Source: Byssochlamys sp. IMV 00236 (taxonomy: Eukaryota; Ascomycota; Eurotiomycetes; Eurotiales; Thermoascaceae). Taken from it: a stretch of DNA of 35,605 bases. How positions within the stretch are numbered: position 1 is the first letter of the stretch; every line of letters starts with the position of its first letter. Location: NCBI GenBank assembly GCA_001931875.2, contig MSJH02000126.1, positions 1 through 35,605 on the forward strand, given 5' to 3'. Under the pieces are notes generated by a model that saw only the letters and a program-made list of their open reading frames with translations, was not told the origin of the DNA and made no database searches. Shown one piece after another: positions 10,407 to 19,731 of this stretch. The position numbers were made by a program, and so were the translations under genes.

Positions 10407-12025
10407 TTATTTAAGTAAGCGATGCTTCTTCTTTTTCTTTGTCTCGACCGAAGATTCAGATTCTTCCGAGGTAGAAGGTACATGATCCAGAACGATGATG
10501 TTACAAGATTCCTTTACTTCAGAGCTTGGTTCGACCAACAGGTGATGAGCATGAGATTTTTCAGGATGGTCCACGGTGCAGGTTGGAATTGATTTAACCC
10601 AATCATCGTTTAATACATCTTCAAGTGAGCATCTCTTTTCAGGATCTGGATTCAGGATGCGTTTCATAATAGGTCTTGACTCACGTGGAAGCATCTTGAA
10701 TAATTTCTCGGCGCCTTCAGTAGAAGGAGTTACAAAATTTTTGTAAGATTGATCTTTATCAGGACGAGGTAGTCTCCAAGGAAATCTACGAATGGACATA
10801 CAGATAAAAATGATACCACAGGACCACAAATCAGATAGGCGAGCATCATACTCGGGTTCAGTAAATTGTTCAGGGGCAATGTAAGGATCAGAGCCACAGA
10901 TGCCTTTACTCTTGTGCACCTTGGTTTCAAATGGATACTTGTTGACAACAGCACAACCAAAATCGATAATCTTGACAATGCCTCGTTCGTCCAAAACCAT
11001 ATTATCCAACTTGAGATCACGGTGAGCCAAGCCCATCTGTTGCATATAACGGACACCATTCAACAGCTGCTTCCAGCAGCAAGCAATTTCTTCACGAGAC
11101 ATTTTGCCACTCATGACGATGTTGAATAGGTCATTTGGAGCAAACTCCATAATCTCATAAAAGTTTTGGCCTTCCTGTATGATATCCAGAGTTTCGATGA
11201 CATTGGGATGATGTAATGTAGAGCCAATACAAAACTCGGCAGTGACCTTCTTGACATATTCTTTTTCTGGCTCATTCAGACCTCGTTTTCTGAACTGTTT
11301 CACGGCAAATGTTTTTCCATCTGTACTACGTCGAATCAACCGCACCGACCCACCGGCACCCTTTCCAACAAATCGACCTAAAAAAATTTAGCTAAGACTT
11401 ACATATTAATAATCATCATTTTACTACACTTACCCCACTTGCCATATTTGCCTTCTAGATCACGATTAAACTCGTTAGCAAATGATAGGTCACTGTTACT
11501 TGCGATCGAAGGCGATTTCTTCTTCTTCTTTTTATCCCCTTTAAAGAATCTTTTCAAGTCGTGAAATATGGTATCTTTCTTTTCCAAATGATGAAAGTGG
11601 GTGTGGTGATATTCTTTATTATATTGAGGTCTTTTAAAGATGAATTGAGAAGGTGTAGTTGGCCTTGATGGCAGTGATACAGTACTGTTGCTGCTATGAT
11701 AGTAGTTATCTTTTTCATTATCATTTGACTTCTTTTCTCGGGGCTTGTCATTGTCATCATCACTATGATGAGGGGATAGAGAAGGAGGTGTATGTACAGC
11801 GGTGGTAGGTAATGAGTGGGTATCAGAATCGTATAGTGTTTGACTACTTCTTTTATTATGTGGAGATAATAGTGGTGTACCAGGCATAGAAACATCAGGT
11901 GTAATATTATGGAATTGGTGGACAGCATGCTTATTCTGGAATATCTTGGCTGGTGAATTAAAGTCAATTTGCTGTAGCTTATCTGTTAATTGATTTACGT
12001 CGACCATGGTTGCTGTAGAATGCAT
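10407..12025 (-). CDS. Hal4/Sat4-type Ser/Thr protein kinase
   Basis: Model: exons 12025-11434 and 11377-10407, one 56-nt intron, 520 aa. The first 200 residues are low complexity (His, Ser, Asn, Pro) with a basic KKKKKK patch, and the kinase domain follows. Visible motifs: GKGAGGSV glycine loop (about 202-209, completed across the splice), AVKQF with catalytic Lys about 224, HRDLKLDN with Asp about 318, DFG about 336, APE in YIAPEQF. Order and wording match the fungal HAL/NPR kinase group (Sat4/Hal4, Hal5, Npr1) that regulates plasma-membrane ion and nutrient transporters; that role is by family only. The C-terminus is Lys-rich. Possible starts are 12076, 12025 and 12007; the longest adds a hydrophobic stretch I consider leader. 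Confidence 0.9.
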
Positions 12026-15001
12026 ATTAAATAATAAAGTACAATGAAATAAGATGAAAGGAAAAAGAAAGGACAAAAAAATTTTTAAATTTGATTTATT
12101 TTTCTATTTATATGCCCAGACTTTGGAAGGTGTGTATGTACGTGTGTGCGCGCTCTACGGCAAAACGTCCATGTATTACTATATTTGGTATATGAATCAT
12201 AAAAGTAGTGCCGATAATTGATAGGCCGCTTATTTGTAATTGATAAAACTATAGATAAACCCAAATATTCTTAGCAACAGCTGAGGATCTATTTCCGTGG
12301 AAACGGATATACAATATCATTGGTCAATTTATATTCTAGACATCATATTATCAAAAATTTATATAAATATATTTTTACAGGTTCATCGATAGATTTGCTG
12401 CGGATGCATTCGGATAATCAAGGAAAATGACATTAAATCCGAACTGGAAAAACATGTCCCCGAAAGGACCGAATGTTAGCCCGCTTAAACGATTTAGTCT
12501 TTGTTATCAGTTCTCTCTCTTTTTCTTTATTATTAATCTTTTGTATCTAAATTAATGTTATCAAGACAACAAAATAGCTCATATAACAAACTCTGTATTA
12601 CACACATGAGAGTATTATAGTATTTTGTTACCTTTTATGTACACCCCCTTTTTTTTCATTTTCTGTCTTCTTTTATCCGTATATCCAACTCCTTGCATCT
12701 CTGCTGTAAAGTTGATTTCACGTGGCATGAAAGCGTGGTAAATGTATATTAATCTGGGGAATAATGCAGCTCTATGTCCTATACATCTGAGTTGTAAGTA
12801 GAAATTCTGCTGCATATTCTAAAAAGTATATTGTTATTGTTATGGTCATAACCTCTCTGTAAATATGTTTTTACTCTTTTGATTATGTGTTTACGTATAC
12901 ATTTATCTGATTTTGTCGATCATCATTGTGTAACCGTGCATGTATTGAAGTAAGAACTGAGTCTCCTTTTTGTGTTGAAATTGATGAAACGTACCAGATG
13001 CATAAATAAAACTGCCTACGTATGTAGTATTAATAATCCATTTTAAACTTCAGTTCCCCAAAAGAGAACCCCGCACCTCATGTGTAAGAGTCATACAAGT
13101 TTTTTTCTTTTTTCAACATTCAAACACAAGGGCTACTTGATCTTCTTTATCCAACTAGAATTATCCTCCTTACTTTATAGCACACATAATTAAGAATACT
13201 TGTCATTGCTTTAAGCTATTGGTAATAACAACTGAATGCGTCATGAACAAGCTATCAAAAGCCATGCCTTCACTTTTACCGAAGATTATGTTGTCATGAC
13301 TACCCAATACCTTGCAATGCTTTCATATTACAGCCTAAAGTCAGTTATGACATGATCGACAGCAATAGGGCATGAACCGGTTACATACAAGCACATAGGT
13401 ACAGGAAGTAATTTATCTCCGGTTGGCTCCTCTCCCTTTGAGAAATACATTTTCATCAGCCACGCGTGTACACCAGCCTCCTCTAAAGATACACAGATGA
13501 CGTGTATAGCAACTACGGTTTATTAACCTTATTCTCGTGTTAATTATAAAGGTATATACTTAGGTATGTTTGTGTCTGATAGTAACGAAGACGGATATAT
13601 GGATAATTAGGCAATCGTATTACTGATGCATAAATGAGGATGTTGTAGTCATATCTTCTGCAGGAGACGTTCAACATTGAAGATAAGCGTGGCTTGTAGG
13701 TAACAGTTTTATATGCTGGCAAAAATAATAAAGGGGTTTTTTGAAGAAAAAAAAATGATACCATAAGTATTAGTGCTTTTTTTTGATTTTCATAAAGCAT
13801 TGTAAGGCATTCGTTAGCATATCGCTATGAATTATCAAGCAAGTTTAAAAAGCGTATTGCTAGATGGAAGAACGAATCAGCTATCCTAAAAAGCTGTAAT
13901 ATATGCATTAATAGTACATAATGCATTATTGTTACTGAAGTCTGTTGTTCTTTTCAGTTCTTTTTTATGCTTGCAGTAGAGCGTCTTGGTTAGCAAGGGC
14001 TGAAAGCTACCCCTACTCTCCGCTGTTATCTCCGAGCCCAGATGAGCCTTTAGCATAAATTTTGTCTACATAGTCGGTAAAGAATTTCACAGGTTGTTTT
14101 GATTGAAGTAAGGTAACAATTAGCTTTTAAACAAAGGCTATAGACATACCCGCTCCTCGTTATCCATACATTGATAGCTACGTGATAACTCAAAGCGACA
14201 GGGGCATGTTAACAATCTTTGAGCTTATTCAAGCCATGCGAAAGAAGTAAATTTATGCAAAGTGCTATGTGCAGATCATATGAGTACTCTGACATTCAAC
14301 GCTTAAAAGAGCCGATTTTGGTTTATGGTATTTTGTATTTAGCAATATACAAGGAAGAACATACTTTTTCATTACCCCAAGTAGAAAAATAAAGTTATGA
14401 ACTAGCAGAACTGATACAAGGCCAGAGTATATTGCCTTTTAGTGTGCTTTAACAAGTTATGCTGCCTTAAAATATACCCATAACAGACAACGGTCTTTTT
14501 TTTTGCTAGTACCAGAACTTGTTGCTTCTATTTTATTAATGATAGCTTATTCATAATATAATGATGCAGTGTTATTTATAGTAACTATCACGGAGGCAAT
14601 TTTCTGCTTCTTCTCATTTTACCATACATAATGTCATGTAATCTCATACTAGCTGAATATGAAATTAAACTCTTGTTTTCTGCAAGAGAAGCTACTTCTT
14701 CGGTAACCCCTTACCCCCCCTATATTTTTTGCATGAAATAGATTTTGTAACTGTGTACTGACGCAGATAATAAAACATCTCGCAAAGTAAGGGAAGTTTA
14801 CTTGGAGGATGTTTCTACAGCTGCATAAATTTAATAAAGTTAAAGAAACGCCCATATCTTTATCCAATAATAACCATCATTCACACGCTATCACACAGAA
14901 TATTAAACAAATAGCAACCCTTGTAGCTTCAGGACTGGCTATAAATGAGAGGCGTGTTATTTAATGTTTCTTTTATTTTCATAGTTTAAGAAATATCTAT
15001 A
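12026..15001. other. 3-kb gene-poor region
   Basis: No reading frame over about 86 codons and no tRNA, 5S or spliceosomal RNA pattern was recognised. The left part must hold the kinase promoter (T-rich near 12080-12110). One minus-strand frame, 14123-14013, encodes a protein-like C-terminus but has no convincing upstream exon. The rest looks like AT-rich intergenic DNA or old repeats. Confidence 0.5.
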
Positions 15002-15211
15002 ATGCCCAAGAAACAAAACACTAACAAAGACGTGAACCAAAATGTAGACAAGAATCGTCCCAAGTCTAAAACCGAAAAGAAAGAAGAACAAAAGAAGCGT
15101 AAACAAAAGGTAAAATCAAGCCTCCTTAATCTTTACAAGAACTTTATTGAACCTTTGGCTTTACATTAGAAAAACGAAAAGGCAGAAATGGCCAAGAAAG
15201 GCTTTTCTTAA
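15002..15211 (+). CDS. small, very basic 49-aa protein
   Basis: Exons 15002-15109 and 15170-15211 flank a 60-nt GT-AG intron (GTAAAA...ATTAG), phase 0. The product begins MPKKQNTNKDVNQNVDKNRP and ends KKNEKAEMAKKGFS; about a third of residues are Lys and nearly all are charged or polar. The clean intron, which joins two Lys-rich exons in frame, argues for a real gene. I do not recognise the family; small Lys-rich proteins of this style include ribosome- or RNA-associated factors, but nothing here assigns one. AATAAA follows at about 15268. Confidence 0.65.
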
Positions 15212-15710
15212 AGCTGCACCTATTTATGTTTTTGAACAAGTTACTTGTTACCAATTTACTATTACTCAATAAATGCAGAGAATAGCTTTCACAGCTACAT
15301 CTTATTGGGATAAATGCTGCTTTAACTTTTATGTATAAATTATATTGTAAATTTTACGTTAGTTTCTGGAAATAGTGCGCTCATTACGCAGTGTAGAATC
15401 AATAAACGCGCAAGTTCTCATATGAGAATTCTTTTCCGGTTATTACAACTCACGCATAAAAATGCTGTGTTCTTCTTGAAAGTACCAAATAATGCTTTTA
15501 AGAAAGAACATTCTAGTGAAAACAAGTAGTATATTGAATTCTATGTCATACGTTTAGCCTAAAATACTTTTTTTTAGTTCGTCAGTAAAATGACAAGCCT
15601 TATTGACTAATACGCCTTATATTGAGTTCCTTTCTGGCCTTGATGCTTAATAAGAAGAGCATATCAGTATTTTCTATAATTATTGATCAACATCATAGGT
15701 ACAATTATGT
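15212..15710. other. intergenic, no gene seen
   Basis: About 0.5 kb of AT-rich DNA containing the 3' end of the small basic gene and then no recognisable feature up to the MITE. Confidence 0.5.
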
Positions 15711-15916
15711 TATACTGTAGACTCTCGATTACGGAATACCTATCGGGAGCACGAATGATATTCCATAATCAAGGATATTCCGTAGTGCAGTTTATACATT
15801 GACAATCCAGGTAAGTATCACAGGAAATTTAAAGCGGTGAAATCCTTAGAAAATAGCATTCCATTAACGCGAATATTTCATACTGCTGTATTCCATAATC
15901 GAGGGTCTACTGTATA
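15711..15916. mobile_element. 206-bp MITE with ~29-bp terminal inverted repeats
   Basis: The left end TATACTGTAGACTCTCGATT (continuing ACGGAATACC) pairs with the right end, whose reverse complement reads TATACAGTAGACCCTCGATT (continuing ATGGAATAC); about 26 of 29 positions match. TA dinucleotides flank it, and it has no coding capacity. The CAGTAGA-CTCGATTA ends resemble those of pogo/Tigger/Jerky-type elements (inference). Inside, the motif ATTCCRTAATC recurs around 15760, 15776 and 15859, so the TIR core is repeated internally. Confidence 0.8.
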
Positions 15917-16403
15917 CACTTCAAAAAAGAAAAGGTAAAGATCGTAGCATGATGAAAACAGGAAGAGTATCTTTCTATAACGTAGATGCAAATATTAAAT
16001 GATGATTGTAAAAATACAATTACAATTCATTAAAGAAATATAACAAAAAAGTCTATATGAACCAATGTGTGATTTCAACTTACGATTAGAGGACATGGTC
16101 AAAAGTATCAGCACATTCAGACCCATTTTCATTGTCTGTCAGAAGAGCTCTTTAACGTAACCATTAACATGTAAGCTTGGACTTTTTATTATTGCACCAT
16201 GATCCTAGATATATTTGCTTACTATTGAAATTAAATTTAATAGACAAGAATTAGGGTATATAACTAAATTAGCTGACAAGATACAATAGCAAGATAGTTC
16301 ATTAGTTTCACAAAGGGTTTAAGTCTCACACGTGGCACAAAGAATAATTATAAGTGCCTGTACTATGTAATATCTTACGTTTTTTTTTATTATTATTTTC
16401 TTT
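15917..16403. other. intergenic, promoter side of RGS gene
   Basis: About 490 bp. The last 25 bp before the ATG are T-rich. No reading frame, RNA gene or strong repeat was recognised. Confidence 0.5.
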
Positions 16404-17593
16404 ATGTCAGAACATAAGTCTTGTATAAACATTGAAGAGAGTGAAAATAACCCTCGTAATGTATCGACCATATCAACTCCAATAGTATCCAAAATACCCA
16501 ACCTTCAATTCTTTCCGTCCAAAAGCACAGTATTAGCAAAATCCTCACTTGTTTCATTAGTGGATAAAGACCTCTCAAAGACTACGGACTCTCATTTAGC
16601 CAAAACGCGGAAAATAACGCCAGAATTAGGTATACTTAGAGCAAGATCTTTGTCGATAGGAAGTACGGTATCTGCAAGCCATGACCATAGCCGGAAAAGT
16701 AGTATTGCCGAAAAAGGCGAAGAAACAAAAGATGCTGTAGTTACAGAAGAATACGAATTCTTCAAAAGACAAGGGGACGTACAGATATCAATAAAAGATA
16801 TTAAGCAACAGGGACTCAAGGCACTTTTACGCTCCAGTGTGCCACTAGGATATTTCCTTTATTATCTCATGACCGAATATTGCAGTGAAAATTTGGTATT
16901 TATACTTATGTCCTTTTATTCTACGTTGTTCTCATCGTATTCTATGAATTTGTGGTAATAGTTCTTTTATTTAGCAGTTGACAATTATCAACGATATGAG
17001 TTCTCGAATCAGGCAGAACGAAGGCGGATGGCTAGTAAAATTGCAAAAACATACCTAGAAAGCACGTCAGAAGTAGAAGCCAATTTGGAGGATCGAATAC
17101 ACAAAACTGTGAAAAAAGCGCTAGAGCAGCAGCAGAAAGCACCTACTGCATCTTCTGGAAATGAGTTTGATGCTGCGAAAAGGCATGTTTTTACATTACT
17201 CAACAGCAGTTATCACCGATTTAGGATAAGTCCAATTTGGTCTATTATGGAATCCAAATGCAGTAAGATTCATTCAATTATCAATATAAGCATCTAATTA
17301 TTTGTTTAGGTGAACTTGATTCATATAGCATAGAACGCTCCCAAACCCTTGTTGTCAGCTTGTTATTATCTTATATAAAACGCAATCAAGGCGGGTACTA
17401 CGAAGCAATATTGAAGCTGGTTCATTCGTTTTGTGTCGTGTATCTTCCTATTGGCTATCGATTATACAACAAGTCATATCAGTGTCTGGAACATACTAGC
17501 AAGGCTTCAAAGAAAAATATTGAGCCTGATAAAAAGCACAACAGGTTTACTAGTAAGCTTGACTTGTTGGGCAAAAAATTTTCCATAAAATAA
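16404..17593 (+). CDS. RGS-domain protein
   Basis: Model: exons 16404-16895, 16962-17262 and 17310-17593, 358 aa. The first intron (GTATTT...TAATAG, 66 nt) is chosen because it joins TEYCSENL to FFYLAVDNYQRYEF, the expected start of an RGS domain; other splices break the frame. The domain runs from about residue 138 (KALLRSSVPLGYFLYY) through AKRHVFTLLNSSYHRFRISP to about 265. The N-terminal region is Ser-rich with RKSS-type basophilic sites. A 90-residue C-terminal extension is basic and has no recognised domain. RGS proteins accelerate GTP hydrolysis by G-alpha subunits and end GPCR signalling; the exact G-alpha cannot be told. Confidence 0.85.
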
Positions 17594-18062
17594 ATGTGCT
17601 ATGGCTAATCATTATCAGTTAAAGTAACTTACACTTAATTTCTAAAGTACATTTCAGTGATTCCCCTTCTTTCCTGATTTTGAAATGTATTTACACTTTT
17701 TTTTTTTTTTTATTATGTGGCTAAATACAAGCGTATACCTTTTGTAATGAACACATTTGTATTTTTCTAATAAAGATGCTTTAATGAGCCATAAGAAAAA
17801 TAAGGTTGACAACATTTTTATTGCCAAGCTTGATGCACACATGTTTGATTATACATGATCAAGCGTTTTACGTTTATATCCTTTACATTTATCTCTTATG
17901 TAAGCTTAAAGGAACACACAATGTAGCTGCAAAGTCTGACCCTTGTTTCCATAAAAGGAATTTGCTCGTCATACATGCACGAGACATCAAGGTCGCCATA
18001 AAAAAGCATTAAAGGCATGTTCTTTTCTTTCCTTTTTCTTCAAGAAATTCAAATACCTCATA
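17594..18062. other. intergenic, no gene seen
   Basis: About 470 bp with a T tract at 17698-17711 and only short frames without family similarity. It should contain the 3' UTR of the RGS gene and the promoter of the next gene; a pyrimidine-rich stretch (18020-18042) precedes the ATG at 18063. Confidence 0.5.
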
Positions 18063-19667
18063 ATGAATAACGCATATCATTATTACCCACCATCGCAAAG
18101 ACAAGTGTTTATCAACCCATTTGATCCCAGCTACAGCAGTAGAGATCAGCTATATTATGATCAGTCCAATCCCAATCTTTCAGCTGTGCACAGATCAAGG
18201 TACAATAGACGTAGCAGCTACAATCACCTTTATGAAAATGAGGAGATGTACCCTGACAATGCGTATTATTATGATTATCCTCCAAATAATTGGTCAGTAC
18301 ATAACGCATCTTACTACAACCATAACCCTGAATACAGACAGCTACGAAGAGTTAGATCATCATTACCTGACATTCAAGCGGAAAGGCACGGACCATATCA
18401 TGTGAATCCATCTATGCCTAATACAGATATTCATGCTTGGATGCCTTCGCATAGCAGTCATGGCGTACCCATGATGGACCCCATGACTCAACAGTTATTT
18501 CTAGGCACTCTTCCCTGTACAACTTCTTGGCCGCTAATTCCACCCAATCCGTTTGATATCCCATCTTTTGTCTTACCTCCTTTTTTTCCCGTGATTCAAT
18601 CTTATTCTTCAACAATGGGCCAGGCTTCTACCCTCTCAAGTCCAAATATGGCGTCATTTCAGCCACAAGAAGCTCTTGTCGGTCCAGATGTATCTAATAA
18701 TGCTATCAACAGCGAAATCATGACCTCCAATGCATCATCAGCAGAAGCACAGCCGTTAGGAGAAACTGTCAAAGGAGATAATGGTATTACTAATAAGAGC
18801 GCTTCCGAACCTGAGAGTAGTACAACAGCCTGTAATCAACTAGAAGACCCTCTGGCACCACAATCTAGAACGAGATCACAAGTACGAAGACGGAGCTCGA
18901 TAATGGAAAGCATTCTGTCATCCTTATTCTTGGCTCATCCGACAAAGATACAGTACCCTAAAATAGAAAATGCCTCTTCTTTTGTATCTCTTGACGATGC
19001 ATTACTGCAGGTACCTAAAGAAAGACAAGAAACCTCTTCTGTCCCATTAGGACAACAGGGAAGTGCCTCAGCGGATGCAGGTAAAAGTGAGCCAATCTCA
19101 CCATTGCAGCTAGACCTATCAAGAAAGACTTCTCAGCGGCTTTCACGCAAGGCTTATGAGTTACAAAAACGAAAGTATGTGTGGTGCTATAAACCTACTA
19201 AGGACGAATCAGAAACAGAAAAAGATATCTTTTGGACTGCCTTTGATGTCAAAAACCAAAAGATTCTCGATAATAAGTATGCCGCAGAAAATTACAAGAG
19301 GACCATTAAATCACAGCAAAAAAATGAAGAAGACAATGGTGCCAAGGATTTGGTGGAACGTATTAAAGATTTGCCTCCTGATGCTTTTGTTGTTCTCAAT
19401 GCTCAATCAAAGATAACGGGGCCCGTGGTTGTGGCTCCGTATGATGGGATTGCCTGGTACACAGATAATTCCAATAATAGTCTTGTTCATAGACTACTTC
19501 AAGTAGCCATGGTTGCTTTGAATGAAAATAACAAGTTTGTAGTATCGAATGATTTGATGTCGTCTGATATAAACAATAAGAAATCAGCAAGCAATAGTGG
19601 ATTGCGACGATCAAAGTCTCTCAATGTGTTTACATCAAAGCTAATCAGTACTATTGCTGGCTACTAA
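18063..19667 (+). CDS. hypothetical protein, Tyr/Asn-rich N-terminus and conserved-looking C-terminus
   Basis: One exon, 534 aa. The first 170 residues are rich in Tyr, Pro, Asn and Ser and probably disordered, and the centre is Ser/Pro-rich. The C-terminal 165 residues look folded: RKYVWCYKP, then FWTAFDVKNQKILDNKY, then FVVLNAQSKITGPVVVAPYDG. The Trp/Tyr spacing and the length of the first two blocks recall a WWE-type domain, but this is weak pattern similarity. Basic patches RRRSSIMES and RRSKSLNVF could be phosphorylation or localisation sites. AATAAA lies at 19677, and the gene converges on the transcription factor with 64 bp between stops. I assign no function. Confidence 0.75.
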   Translation: MNNAYHYYPPSQRQVFINPFDPSYSSRDQLYYDQSNPNLSAVHRSRYNRRSSYNHLYENEEMYPDNAYYYDYPPNNWSVHNASYYNHNPEYRQLRRVRSSLPDIQAERHGPYHVNPSMPNTDIHAWMPSHSSHGVPMMDPMTQQLFLGTLPCTTSWPLIPPNPFDIPSFVLPPFFPVIQSYSSTMGQASTLSSPNMASFQPQEALVGPDVSNNAINSEIMTSNASSAEAQPLGETVKGDNGITNKSASEPESSTTACNQLEDPLAPQSRTRSQVRRRSSIMESILSSLFLAHPTKIQYPKIENASSFVSLDDALLQVPKERQETSSVPLGQQGSASADAGKSEPISPLQLDLSRKTSQRLSRKAYELQKRKYVWCYKPTKDESETEKDIFWTAFDVKNQKILDNKYAAENYKRTIKSQQKNEEDNGAKDLVERIKDLPPDAFVVLNAQSKITGPVVVAPYDGIAWYTDNSNNSLVHRLLQVAMVALNENNKFVVSNDLMSSDINNKKSASNSGLRRSKSLNVFTSKLISTIAGY

Positions 19668-19731
19668 GCATTTGTAAATAAAAACACATTTTTATCATCG
19701 ATGTAAGCCCTTGTTGGAAAATAAAATGCAT

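Noticed and set aside
13540..13800. 86-codon minus-strand frame
   Set aside because: AT-rich, Tyr/Ile-heavy composition as expected by chance; no splice sites or family match.
16896..16958. Continuation of the RGS exon 1 frame past residue 164 to a stop
   Set aside because: Read through, it gives a hydrophobic tail and loses the RGS consensus. Splicing at GTATTT (16896) to the acceptor ending at 16961 restores it.
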